A DNA stretch of 35,182 bases from Gammaproteobacteria bacterium (GTDB taxonomy: Bacteria; Pseudomonadota; Gammaproteobacteria; GCA-001735895). Below the pieces are notes generated by a model. The model had not been told where the DNA came from. It was given only the letters and a program-made list of their open reading frames with translations, and did no database searches. A program made the position numbers and the translations under genes. Shown in pieces: positions 7,847 through 15,674 of this stretch. The stretch is from NCBI GenBank assembly GCA_030595795.1, contig JAUVCH010000038.1, positions 1-35,182 of the forward strand, in the 5' to 3' direction. Each line of letters starts with the position of its first letter. Positions within the stretch are counted from its first letter, which is position 1.

Positions 7847-9316
7847 ATGACTGATTTACAAGCACACGTAGAAGCACCTGGCCGGGCCGACCTGGTCAAG
7901 CAGGTAAGCGAGAAAATTAAAGAAACCGGCGTTGATTATATTTACTACCAGTTTATTTCGGTTACTGGCCGAATTATGGGTAAGGGTATTCCCGCAGCTC
8001 ATTGGGAGCGCCTCGCCGAAAAAGGTTTTCAGTTAGTTTACGGTTCAACCGCAAACCTGTTTGTCGACCGTCATGGCGACTACATCGGTTATGGTGCAGA
8101 GTCCTGGGAACTGGTCGGTATTCCCGACCCCGAAACCTTTTGCCAGTTACCCTGGGACAAGCGTATCGGCCGTGTATTCTGTACGCTATTTCGCAACCGT
8201 GAAGAACGCGATAATCCAGGTGGTGCGTTAAGCTCTGATTGTCGTGGCAACTTGCGTCGTATTCATAATGAATTTCAGGACAAGCATGGTTTGAATATGC
8301 GTTGTGGCACTGAGCCTGAAATGATGTGGCTGAAACGTGGTGAAGACGGTAAGCCTGACGGTGGTGTCACCAAGCCTAATTGTTATCACATAGATCAGTT
8401 CGAAGAATTGCGCCCTACCTTTATGAAAGTAATCGAATACTCACAGCAAATGGGTCTCGATATTATCCAGGGTGACCACGAAGACGCGCCAGGACAGCTC
8501 GAATTGAATACTCAATACGATGACGTGCTGCGTAACGCGGATCGTCTGACCACTTATCGCCAAATTTGTGCGCAAGTTGCGCGTGAAGATAATTTAATTG
8601 CCTGTTTTATGTCCAAACCATTCATGGGTGTGTCGGCTTCCGGTTGTCACCACAATATGTCGCTGTGGCGCGGCGGTGAAGATAAGGTCAACAGACTTGG
8701 TTTTGAATCACTGGGGGGAATGGAGGGTTCATTCACTTATATCGAAGGTGGTGAAAATACATTCATGCCCGATCCGTCTATCGACAAAGTTGCCCCGGGC
8801 CCCATCGGTTTGCAATCCATTGGTGGCGTCATCAAACACCTTGGAGCACTGACTTCGATTGGCTCATCCACTGTTAACTCTTACCGTCGTCTTTGGGATA
8901 CCGGGTTCTGGGCACCAATCTTTGCCGACTGGGGTTATCAGAACCGTACCTGTGCCCTGCGTGTATCGGCTCCGGGTCGTTTCGAATACCGTTCGGTTGA
9001 TTCTATGGTGAATCCTTACCTGATGGGTACCGCGTTGTTGAAAGCGATGGACGATGGTATCGATAACAATCTCGATCCAGGTGAGGCCGAGGAGCGTAAT
9101 ATTTACGATGCGATCGCAGCGGGTAAAGATGTCAAGAAATTACCGATGTCGCTCGGAGATGCGCTTGAAGAACTGCGTAACGACGAAGTGATTAAGTCGT
9201 CTATGCCAGGTGAGATGTACAGAGTATTTGAGCATTACAAGCGCGATGAGTGGGAGAGATACAACGCCACAGTCACCGACTGGGATGTGGAAACTTATAT
9301 GGACTGTTTGCCGTAG
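7847..9316 (+). CDS. Glutamine synthetase family ligase (GS-like, 489 aa)
   Basis: This ATP-dependent gamma-glutamyl ligase belongs to the glutamine synthetase superfamily. The N-terminal beta-grasp domain covers about 20-125. The catalytic barrel follows, with GTEPEMMWL near 150 (metal glutamates), GDHEDAPGQLELN near 208 (metal and substrate site), ASGCHHNMSLW near 265 (nucleotide/metal His) and GRFEYRSVDSMVNPYL near 380. All core residues look present, so it should be active. It differs clearly from the 435-aa GmaS/GlnT-type paralogue at 24882 and is longer at the N-terminus. The ATG is set by GGAGG 7 bases upstream. It leads module 1, ahead of three glutamate-synthase-like subunits and an Amt. 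The likely reaction is joining ammonia or a small amine to glutamate; the amine is not readable from sequence. Methylamine is the obvious candidate. Confidence 0.85.
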   Translation: MTDLQAHVEAPGRADLVKQVSEKIKETGVDYIYYQFISVTGRIMGKGIPAAHWERLAEKGFQLVYGSTANLFVDRHGDYIGYGAESWELVGIPDPETFCQLPWDKRIGRVFCTLFRNREERDNPGGALSSDCRGNLRRIHNEFQDKHGLNMRCGTEPEMMWLKRGEDGKPDGGVTKPNCYHIDQFEELRPTFMKVIEYSQQMGLDIIQGDHEDAPGQLELNTQYDDVLRNADRLTTYRQICAQVAREDNLIACFMSKPFMGVSASGCHHNMSLWRGGEDKVNRLGFESLGGMEGSFTYIEGGENTFMPDPSIDKVAPGPIGLQSIGGVIKHLGALTSIGSSTVNSYRRLWDTGFWAPIFADWGYQNRTCALRVSAPGRFEYRSVDSMVNPYLMGTALLKAMDDGIDNNLDPGEAEERNIYDAIAAGKDVKKLPMSLGDALEELRNDEVIKSSMPGEMYRVFEHYKRDEWERYNATVTDWDVETYMDCLP

Positions 9317-9331
9317 GCTGAACATTTACCA

Positions 9332-9360
9332 CCCGGCGCTTCGGGCGCCGGGCATTATTA
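9332..9360 (+). terminator. Hairpin after the GS-like gene (partial terminator)
   Basis: There are 8-bp perfect arms (CCCGGCGC and GCGCCGGG, 9332-9352) around a TTCGG loop, followed by an AT-rich but not uninterrupted T run. It lies 16 bases after the stop codon and 36 bases before the next start. It could end part of the transcript or stabilise the ligase mRNA, setting more ligase than synthase. Confidence 0.65.
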
Positions 9361-9387
9361 ATTTTTAAATTTAAAGAGGAAAAGCTT

Positions 9388-10326
9388 ATGTGTGGTATTG
9401 CTGGACTTATCTGGAAAGGTGGTGCAAGCAGTGATATCGGAACAGAGATGACCCAGATGCTTCAAGCTTTGAAGCACCGTGGACCAGACTCGACAGGTTT
9501 CGCACTGTATGGCAAGGCAGAAGAAGGCGTGCAAGTTTTGCGCTTTAAAGTTGCCGAGCAAGAAGAAATGAGCACTGGTTTTGATATCCATAAACAGGTT
9601 GTCGAACGTAGGGCTGCGGTCGATACCCGTCTTAAAGAGCTGGGTGCCGAAGTGACTGCAGAAGAGCAGGCGACCGAATATGCATTCCGTTATCATTTCA
9701 AATTCAGCGGTGATTTAAAGCGTTTAATCGATTTTCTGGAAGATATCGACGGTGTCGAAATTTTATCGGTCGGTAAAGCGCTGGAATTGATCAAAGACAT
9801 GGGCGATGCCACCGTGGTATCTGAGCAATATGGGATCAAAGGATTTGTTGGCACGCATGCGATAGGTCATACCCGTATGGCGACTGAGTCCGATGTCGAT
9901 ATCCGTTCTGCGCATCCTTACTGGGCTTATCCGTTTAATGATGTATCGGTTGTACATAATGGCCAGTTAACCAATTACTGGACCATGCGCCGTGACCTTG
10001 AGCGTCGTGGTCATCGTTTTGTTTCTAACTGTGACTCAGAGCTGATCGCGGTTTATATCGCCGATGCGATCGATCAGGGTGAAGAGCTGGAAGGCGCGAT
10101 GCGTCGTTCGATTAATGTTATCGATGGTGTATTCACTTATCTGGTTGCAACCAGTGATCAACTTGGTATGGCGAAAGACGTGATGTCCGCCAAGCCAATG
10201 GTGCTCTATGAAAGTGATGAATTTGTCGGCCTGGCTTCGGAAGAAGTGGCCATTCGCAGTATTTTCCCACGTGAAATTGACACCTGGGATCCTTATCAAG
10301 GCGAGGTGAAAGTATGGGCAGCGTAA
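9388..10326 (+). CDS. Class II glutamine amidotransferase subunit, MgsA/GlxB-like (module 1)
   Basis: This 312-aa Ntn-type amidotransferase subunit has Cys2 as catalytic nucleophile after Met removal (MCGIAGLIWKGG). Other GATase-II landmarks are HRGPDSTGFALYG (about 31-43), GTHAIGHTRMATESDV (about 154-169), HNGQLTNYW (about 191-199) and SNCDSELIA (about 213-221). In glutamate synthase this domain releases ammonia from glutamine. In N-methylglutamate synthase the matching subunit (MgsA) would handle the gamma-glutamyl amide. A strong ribosome binding site (AAAGAGGAAAAG) precedes the ATG. Its last 13 bases overlap the start of the next gene, implying translational coupling. GlxB of rhizobia is the alternative label; the split three-subunit form fits either. 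Confidence 0.85.
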   Translation: MCGIAGLIWKGGASSDIGTEMTQMLQALKHRGPDSTGFALYGKAEEGVQVLRFKVAEQEEMSTGFDIHKQVVERRAAVDTRLKELGAEVTAEEQATEYAFRYHFKFSGDLKRLIDFLEDIDGVEILSVGKALELIKDMGDATVVSEQYGIKGFVGTHAIGHTRMATESDVDIRSAHPYWAYPFNDVSVVHNGQLTNYWTMRRDLERRGHRFVSNCDSELIAVYIADAIDQGEELEGAMRRSINVIDGVFTYLVATSDQLGMAKDVMSAKPMVLYESDEFVGLASEEVAIRSIFPREIDTWDPYQGEVKVWAA

Positions 10327-11150
10327 CTACATCCCATGACATGGGGCTGCACGAAGAGCAGCTAGCGGGTCGTACCCAGCAAATGTTTTTCTCGGCTTCC
10401 GAGGAAGAAAACTTTACCTATCCATGGGCATACGAGGTTGATACCGATAAATCAGCCGAGTTTGATGCTGCGGATATGGAAATAACCGACATTAATCTGA
10501 AAATTCGAGAGTTGATGAAATCGGGTCACGGCACGATTACAGTGAATAACCCTCGGGCCAAGCACTCGTTGGGTGTTGGTATTCTAAATCGGGTGAATCT
10601 GAACTTTAACGGTAGCCTGGGTTACTTCGGTTGTGGTTTAGCTGACGGCGCCAATATTCGCATCAGTGGTCGCGTCGGCTGGTCCTGTGCTGAAAATATG
10701 ATGGCTGGTACGGTTGTTATCGAAAAGAATGCGGGTTCGTTATTCGGTGCGGCAATTCGTGGTGGTGACCTGGTCTGTAAAGGTCAGGCTGGCGCGCGCG
10801 TCGGAATTGACCAGAAGGGCGGCACCATAATTGTCGGCGGTAGTGTCGGCGCGTTTACCGGATTTATGATGCAACGCGGTCGCATGATTATCCTCGGCGA
10901 TGCTGGCGATAACCTCGGCGATTCTATGTACGACGGCACCATTTATGTGGCTGGTAAAATTGCCAGCCTCGGTGTCGACTGTGTAGAGACCGAGCTCACC
11001 GATCTCGATAAGAGATATTTGAAAGGCAAGTTAGATCTTTATGGTATGGCTGCGCCAAATGGCATCGACAACATCATCAAGCTTACCTCAGGCAAGCAGT
11101 TGTGGAACTACGATAATCTAGAAGCTACTGAAAAGAAGCTAGTGCTATAA
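10314..11150 (+). CDS. GXGXG-domain glutamate synthase subunit, MgsB/GlxC-like (module 1)
   Basis: This 278-aa subunit corresponds to the C-terminal GXGXG beta-helix domain of glutamate synthase large subunit. The repeating Gly-rich strands are clear from about residue 70 to 235 (LGYFGCGLADGANIRISGRV, GAAIRGGDLVCKGQAGARVG, RMIILGDAGDNLGDSMYDGT). It is a structural domain that couples the amidotransferase and FMN parts. It carries about 50 extra N-terminal residues compared with the matching domain of module 2. The start lies inside the end of the preceding gene (13-base overlap, alternate frame), and the next gene follows after 19 bases. Same operon. Confidence 0.85.
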   Translation: MGSVTTSHDMGLHEEQLAGRTQQMFFSASEEENFTYPWAYEVDTDKSAEFDAADMEITDINLKIRELMKSGHGTITVNNPRAKHSLGVGILNRVNLNFNGSLGYFGCGLADGANIRISGRVGWSCAENMMAGTVVIEKNAGSLFGAAIRGGDLVCKGQAGARVGIDQKGGTIIVGGSVGAFTGFMMQRGRMIILGDAGDNLGDSMYDGTIYVAGKIASLGVDCVETELTDLDKRYLKGKLDLYGMAAPNGIDNIIKLTSGKQLWNYDNLEATEKKLVL

Positions 11151-11169
11151 GTAGCTGGGGAGAAATATT

Positions 11170-12516
11170 ATGGCTAAAAAACCTTTAGATAGAGATACCA
11201 ATCGAATCGGGAAGAGTTTTATTTTTCCACCGGAAGTAATGGACGACATCCATGTCAAAGCGGAGCTGGGTCGTTACCGCATGCGCGGTTTCTCGCTGTT
11301 CAAGAAAATCCCAACCTGGGACGACCTGACTTTCATGCCGGGCACGCTGACACGCTTCGTTATAGAAGGTTATCGTGAAAAGTGTCTGACCAAAACGATC
11401 ATCGGTCCTAACGCGAAGAAACCACTCGAACTTGATATTCCTGTTTATATTACTGGTATGTCTTTCGGTGCATTGAGCTACGAAGCGAAAACAGCCCTTG
11501 CGCGTGGTGCCACCATGGCGGGTACTGCTACCTGTTCTGGCGAAGGCGGTATGATTCCTGATGAGCGTCGTTACTCAAGCAAATGGTTTTACCAGTGCAT
11601 ACAGTCGCGGTACGGTTTTAATCCAAATCATCTGCGTCTTGCAGATGCGGTTGAATTCTTCATCGGCCAGGGTTGTAAAGTCGGTCTCGGTGGTCACTTA
11701 ATGGGACAAAAGGTAACCGACCAGGTTGCTGAAATGCGTTCGTTGCCAGCCGGTATCGATCAACGTTCACCAGCTCGTCACCCAGACTGGATGGGTCCGG
11801 ACGATTTGTCGCTGAAGATTCAGGAAATTCGCGAAGTCACCGATGGACAGATTCCGATTCAGTTAAAACTTGGTGCAGCGCGTGTTTACGACGACGTGCG
11901 CATGGCGGCCAAAACCGGTCCGGATTCGATTTACATCGATGGTATGGAAGGTGGTACTGGTGCCGGACCTCATCTGGCGACTGAAGATACCGGTGTGCCC
12001 GGAATTGCGGCAATCCGACAGGCGCGTCAGGCTCTCGATGATGTGGGTATGTCGGGCGAGATTACACTGATATATGCCGGTGGTATTCGCAATGGCGCCG
12101 ACGTCGCTAAAGCGATCGCACTCGGTGCGGACGCGGTTGCGATAGGTCATTCGGCATTGATTGCCTTGAACTGTAATAAGGATATCCCCGAAGCCGATTT
12201 TCAGACTGAAATGGGTGTCGAGCCTGGATATTGTTATCATTGTCACACCGGTCGTTGCCCGGTTGGCATCGCCACTCAGGATCCGATCCTGCGTCAACGC
12301 CTCGACCCTGATGCGGCTGCTGAGCGCGTTTACAACTTCCTGCACACATTGACGATTGAAGCGCAATTATTCGCTCGCGCCTGCGGAAAGACCAACATCC
12401 ATTCGCTGGAACCGGAAGATCTGGCTGCACTGACTCTGGAAGCTTCGGCCTGTGCTCAGGTACCGATGGCGGGTTCTCAACACACTGTCGGTCGTCCCGA
12501 CATGACACGTTTCTAA
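11170..12516 (+). CDS. FMN-binding glutamate synthase-like subunit, MgsC/GlxD-like (module 1)
   Basis: This 448-aa subunit is the FMN/iron-sulfur catalytic domain of glutamate synthase as a separate protein. A TIM-barrel FMN site is indicated by ITGMSFGALSYEAK (about 94-107), TCSGEGGM (121-128), KVGLGGHLMGQKV (170-182), GGTGAGPH (261-268), YAGGIRNGADV (302-312) and LGADAVAIG (318-326). Cysteines 355, 358 and 363 form the cluster. Standard GltB has C-x5-C-x4-C, and here the first position is Pro352 with Cys355 instead, which is worth noting. With the two preceding genes it rebuilds the GltB domain set minus the central linker. N-methylglutamate synthase (from gamma-glutamylmethylamide plus 2-oxoglutarate) is the likely function in this context. 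A true ammonia-linked glutamate synthase is possible. Confidence 0.85.
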   Translation: MAKKPLDRDTNRIGKSFIFPPEVMDDIHVKAELGRYRMRGFSLFKKIPTWDDLTFMPGTLTRFVIEGYREKCLTKTIIGPNAKKPLELDIPVYITGMSFGALSYEAKTALARGATMAGTATCSGEGGMIPDERRYSSKWFYQCIQSRYGFNPNHLRLADAVEFFIGQGCKVGLGGHLMGQKVTDQVAEMRSLPAGIDQRSPARHPDWMGPDDLSLKIQEIREVTDGQIPIQLKLGAARVYDDVRMAAKTGPDSIYIDGMEGGTGAGPHLATEDTGVPGIAAIRQARQALDDVGMSGEITLIYAGGIRNGADVAKAIALGADAVAIGHSALIALNCNKDIPEADFQTEMGVEPGYCYHCHTGRCPVGIATQDPILRQRLDPDAAAERVYNFLHTLTIEAQLFARACGKTNIHSLEPEDLAALTLEASACAQVPMAGSQHTVGRPDMTRF

Positions 12517-12528
12517 GGGGGTTTAGGC

Positions 12529-12918
12529 ATGGCTAAAGAAAATATAGATCAATTTCTCGAAGGTGATGGTCTCGATTCTGAACGCGAGAAAACTATCGGA
12601 CAGCACATCGGTTACCGTTACGACGTAAACCTGGTTCCTGATATGGAGCGCTGCACGCCTTTTCTTCACAAATATATGGAAGTCATGGGCTGGCAGGATT
12701 TGAACTGGCTCGAAGATGTGCATATGGGCTACGAGGAAGGCAACCCAGCTGTATTTGACAGAAACATCAATGGCTGGGTAACCATTCCTACCAACATTGA
12801 CTTGCCTGATAACCAGCAAGACCGTGACATGATAGCGCGTGAATTGTTGGTGAAGTTTCAGATGGCGAAGGGTCACCCGATGGTTGATTTGCGTAATGCT
12901 TATGCAAAGTTTGCCTGA
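12529..12918 (+). CDS. Unknown 129-aa protein at the end of module 1
   Basis: I do not recognise this family. The 129-aa product is soluble, acidic and has no signal peptide or membrane segment. The middle is rich in aromatic and acidic residues (WQDLNWLEDVHMGYEEGNPA, about 58-77), and the C-terminal helix is KFQMAKGHPMVDLRNAYAKF. A single Cys (about 42) is present. A strong ribosome binding site (AAGGGGG) precedes the ATG. It begins 12 bases after the mgsC-like stop and is followed directly by a strong terminator, so it is the last gene of the ligase-synthase operon. Its place in the operon suggests an accessory subunit or a partner of the synthase; function unknown. No counterpart appears in module 2. 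Confidence 0.8.
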   Translation: MAKENIDQFLEGDGLDSEREKTIGQHIGYRYDVNLVPDMERCTPFLHKYMEVMGWQDLNWLEDVHMGYEEGNPAVFDRNINGWVTIPTNIDLPDNQQDRDMIARELLVKFQMAKGHPMVDLRNAYAKFA

Positions 12919-12942
12919 GCTGGGCAGGCGTAGGTAAAAATT

Positions 12943-12980
12943 ACAGGGAGTCCGTCGCATAGCTCGGGCTCCCTGTTTTT
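12943..12980 (+). terminator. Rho-independent terminator of the module 1 operon
   Basis: Arms ACAGGGAG (12943-12950) and CTCCCTGT (12969-12976) are perfect complements, extended inward by TCCG/CGGG, and run into TTTTT (12976-12980). It lies 24 bases after the stop codon of the 129-aa gene and separates it from the amt gene. Confidence 0.85.
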
Positions 12981-13262
12981 AAATTTGGGGGTTTTTGCCC
13001 TAAATTAGGGCGTTTTAGATATTTGGAAATGCTGGAATACCTGAATGGTTAATAACAGTGTCTTAAGGTTAAATAAAAGGTTGTTGATAGTTTCGATTCA
13101 GGGTATAAAACGAACACGGCTTAACTTGCAGGTATTATTGTTTCCTGTGGTGAAATAATAATACCTTAAGATTAAAAAGCTGATAGGGGGGCACTGCCAT
13201 AAAGGGGGACATTTGGCATTCTGTCTTACAAATATTAAATAACTTATATAGAGAGGTAGAGG
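12981..13262. promoter_or_regulatory. Upstream region of amt, with a perfect 15-base palindrome
   Basis: The region includes GCCCTAAATTAGGGC (12997-13011), an exact inverted repeat with a single central base, flanked by T runs on both sides. It could be an operator or a second, weaker terminator hairpin (6-bp stem, 3-base loop, GTTTTAG after). The rest is AT-rich. GAGAGGTAGAGG just before 13263 is the amt ribosome binding site. No convincing sigma-54 site was found. Confidence 0.5.
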
Positions 13263-14681
13263 ATGGATAATGAACTAACCGCACTCGGGATTATATTTAC
13301 CGAGTTTTATTATTGGGTCACCGTCGTGTTTATGTTTTTAATACACGTCGGTTTCTGTATCTATGAGGTGGGAGCCTCACGATATAAACACCATACCCAC
13401 ACTTTGATGAAGAACACCATGGTTATCCCGTTGGTAACCGTCACATTCTTCTTTTTCGGTTGGTGGATTTACTTTGCATTTGTCAATGGTCCGTGGATCA
13501 TCGGTCCTTTGGTGGATGCACCATTTGCTACGCCATGGAGCGAGTTAATGGGTACGCATATGGGCGGCGCACCACAAGCGGGTAGCGTCCTGACCGCAGA
13601 TGACACCGCATTCTGGGCGCGTATCAACGGCGTTTTCTGGGCTGCCTTCCTGCTGTTTTCCTGGACTGCTGCTTCGATCGTATCGGGTGCTGTCATCGAA
13701 CGCATCCGCCCCAGTGCTTTCTGGACTCTGGCGGTTGTCATTGGTTCTTTCACATGGATCATCGATGCGTCATGGGGCTGGTCATGGAACGGCTGGATGG
13801 TACAGGAGCTGGGTTATCATGACGCTTATGCGTCGGGTGTAATCCATGCAATAGCCGGTGGTTTTGGGCTGGGTGTGTTAGTGGTTTTGGGTCCGCGCAT
13901 CGGTAAATTCCGTGCAGACGGTACGCCAAGAAATATTAACCCGCATAACCCATGGCTGGTCACAGTAGGCCTGTTCCTAATCTATACTGGTTTCTGGGGC
14001 TTTTACGTGGCATGTAATATTCCGATCATCGATATTTATGGTTCAGCGATGCTGGATGTGGCAGATAAGACTTTCTTTAGTGCTACCAATATCTACCTGC
14101 AGCCAACCACGCTATCGGCAATCACCTTTAACTTTCTGATGTCTCTATCGGGTGGTTTGATGGTGGCTTATATTGTGTCGGACGGTGATGCATTCTGGAC
14201 TTATTCCGGTGGACTGGCAGGTGTTATTGGTGCTTCATCAGGTAACGATCTATATCACCCCATCCAGGCTATGTTAATTGGTGGCGGCGGCGCGTTCCTC
14301 GCTTACAAGATGCATTTCTGGGTAGAACGCAAGTTCAAGATCGACGATGCCGTTGGTGCGGTTGCGGTACATGGCTATGCCGGTTTCTACGGTGTTGTTA
14401 TGGCTGGTTTCATGCTCTGGGGTTATCCATCGTCTCCGTTTGAAGGTTATGCGCCTATCACTCCGTGGGGCAACTTTGCGGGTGCTTTGATCATGTTCTT
14501 CGTGTTGGGCTTTTTCCCGGCATATATCGTGTCGAAGATATTGCACAGTATGGGTAAGCTACGTATTCCACGTGAAATCGAAATGGTCGGTCTGGATATC
14601 AACCACGAATCACTACGCGCAATGGAAGCCGAAGAAGTGGCGCAGGCAATTCGCGATGAAGCTGCTGCTAGCAGTTCGTGA
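13263..14681 (+). CDS. amt: Divergent Amt-family ammonium/methylammonium channel
   Basis: This 472-aa Amt/Rh-family membrane channel has about 11-12 hydrophobic segments. By hand alignment with E. coli AmtB, the pore twin histidines are kept (His195 in GVIHAIAGG, His370 in VAVHGYAG), as are the recruitment-site Trp (Trp171), the gate Phe pair (Phe132, Phe247) and Asp187. The serine that helps hold ammonium at the outer site (AmtB Ser219) aligns with Cys251, and the Asn at AmtB 216 with Tyr248. The sequence around 160-180 (WIIDASWGWSWNGW) is also atypical. The gene follows the GS/Mgs-like operon and precedes an 81-aa membrane protein. Uptake of ammonium or a methylated amine for module 1 is the likely role; methylammonium is an inference from these changes and the context. 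No GlnK gene is nearby. Confidence 0.88.
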   Translation: MDNELTALGIIFTEFYYWVTVVFMFLIHVGFCIYEVGASRYKHHTHTLMKNTMVIPLVTVTFFFFGWWIYFAFVNGPWIIGPLVDAPFATPWSELMGTHMGGAPQAGSVLTADDTAFWARINGVFWAAFLLFSWTAASIVSGAVIERIRPSAFWTLAVVIGSFTWIIDASWGWSWNGWMVQELGYHDAYASGVIHAIAGGFGLGVLVVLGPRIGKFRADGTPRNINPHNPWLVTVGLFLIYTGFWGFYVACNIPIIDIYGSAMLDVADKTFFSATNIYLQPTTLSAITFNFLMSLSGGLMVAYIVSDGDAFWTYSGGLAGVIGASSGNDLYHPIQAMLIGGGGAFLAYKMHFWVERKFKIDDAVGAVAVHGYAGFYGVVMAGFMLWGYPSSPFEGYAPITPWGNFAGALIMFFVLGFFPAYIVSKILHSMGKLRIPREIEMVGLDINHESLRAMEAEEVAQAIRDEAAASSS

Positions 14682-14721
14682 TTATGATTACTTTGATAAC
14701 TGAATATATGAGGAGAATATT

Positions 14722-14967
14722 ATGTCTACTGGTTTAGTTGATAACTGGCTCAATACCGATCAATTCGGCGCAATCTACCCGTTCGTTGGAACGGAAGTAA
14801 TGCTGACAATTGTGGGATTGGTTTTCTGGTTTGGCTGGCACGTCTGGCAACACCAAAAGGAATCCGCCGAATTTGAGAGTGATTTAGAAAATATCAAAAA
14901 GCAGGGAGGGGTTGCAAAAGTCCTTGAAGGAGAATCTAGCAGGGAAATGAAGGATACTGTCGGGTGA
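14722..14967 (+). CDS. Small single-span membrane protein downstream of amt
   Basis: This 81-aa protein of unknown family has one membrane segment (about residues 20-43, FVGTEVMLTIVGLVFWFGWH). A soluble, charged, probably helical C-terminal tail contains ESAEFESDLENIKKQ. There is no cleavable signal peptide, so a type III or II single-pass protein is likely. An excellent ribosome binding site (GAGGAG) precedes the ATG. It starts 40 bases after amt and shares its terminator, so the two are one transcript. It could be an accessory subunit of the Amt trimer or anchor a cytoplasmic partner. No known partner family of this size is recognised. Confidence 0.8.
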   Translation: MSTGLVDNWLNTDQFGAIYPFVGTEVMLTIVGLVFWFGWHVWQHQKESAEFESDLENIKKQGGVAKVLEGESSREMKDTVG

Positions 14968-15006
14968 TAAAAGTCTGATTGTAACTTTCGTAGTAAGTTG
15001 TACTGA

Positions 15007-15040
15007 AGCCCCTTCGATTTTTTATCGAAGGGGCTTTTTA
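15007..15040 (+). terminator. Rho-independent terminator after amt and the 81-aa gene
   Basis: Perfect 12-bp arms AGCCCCTTCGAT (15007-15018) and ATCGAAGGGGCT (15024-15035) around five T's, followed by TTTTTA. It closes the amt transcript. Confidence 0.92.
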
Positions 15041-15069
15041 TTTTTATAACAATGTTCTAACAGGAATTT

Positions 15070-15567
15070 GTGATGATAGTAAAAGATGCGCTCTCGGTTT
15101 TACCTGCGCGACCCGTACTGTATATCGTGCCTTTGATCGTGGTTGTAGTGTTATCGTTTTACTATTGGGAGCAATACAATAAGTGCTCGAATATTAAACA
15201 GTTTCGATCCTCCTTAGCTAATGAGTTAAACTCGATGGGGTCATCCGAAAAATTCAGGTTGAGTGAATCTACCGACTTTATCTGGGATAAGGTCAGGATT
15301 GTCGCGAGTGTGAACCCCGGTGAAAGAAATGCCGAATGTCCTTTTGGCTGGAACTGGGCGAGCGGCGAACGTGAGTCCCTGATGGCTTCGGGTCTGTTGT
15401 CGGTATTGATGTTCGGGAATGGGGAGTCGATAGTCGGGTATATCGAATTGCGTAGCGACGAAGTCGAGTTTCGTGGTGTTGAGTCCAGTTTAACACCGCA
15501 AGCCGCAGTGTTTACAGTAGGGTCAAGTTCTACTGGCAATGGCGTTTCGTTGACTTTGAGTCAATAG
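15070..15567 (+). CDS. Membrane-anchored protein of unknown function
   Basis: This 165-aa product has one hydrophobic segment near the N-terminus (about 14-31, PVLYIVPLIVVVVLSFYYW) and a mostly polar remainder, presumably periplasmic. There is no recognised domain and no lipobox. The start may be the GTG at 15070 or the ATG at 15073; both share the AGGAATT upstream. It sits between the amt terminator and folD and reads in the same direction. The 107-base gap to folD has no clear terminator, so co-transcription is possible. Codon use resembles the neighbours. Function cannot be stated. Confidence 0.65.
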   Translation: MMIVKDALSVLPARPVLYIVPLIVVVVLSFYYWEQYNKCSNIKQFRSSLANELNSMGSSEKFRLSESTDFIWDKVRIVASVNPGERNAECPFGWNWASGERESLMASGLLSVLMFGNGESIVGYIELRSDEVEFRGVESSLTPQAAVFTVGSSSTGNGVSLTLSQ

Positions 15568-15674
15568 GGCGCTGGTTTCCCAGTATATAAAGAGTGTCGT
15601 ATTATCGATGTTTTAAAAATCTGAATTTCGTAAAATTGAATTCGTTCACTATCTAACTACGGGGAATATAAACC

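Noticed and set aside
13045..13158. 37-codon ORF upstream of amt
   Set aside because: No ribosome site and low-complexity basic/hydrophobic translation; it lies in the promoter region.
13190..13240. Sigma-54 promoter for amt (TTGGCATTCTGTCTTACA)
   Set aside because: The -24 GG fits but the required -12 GC is TA, so the match is too weak.
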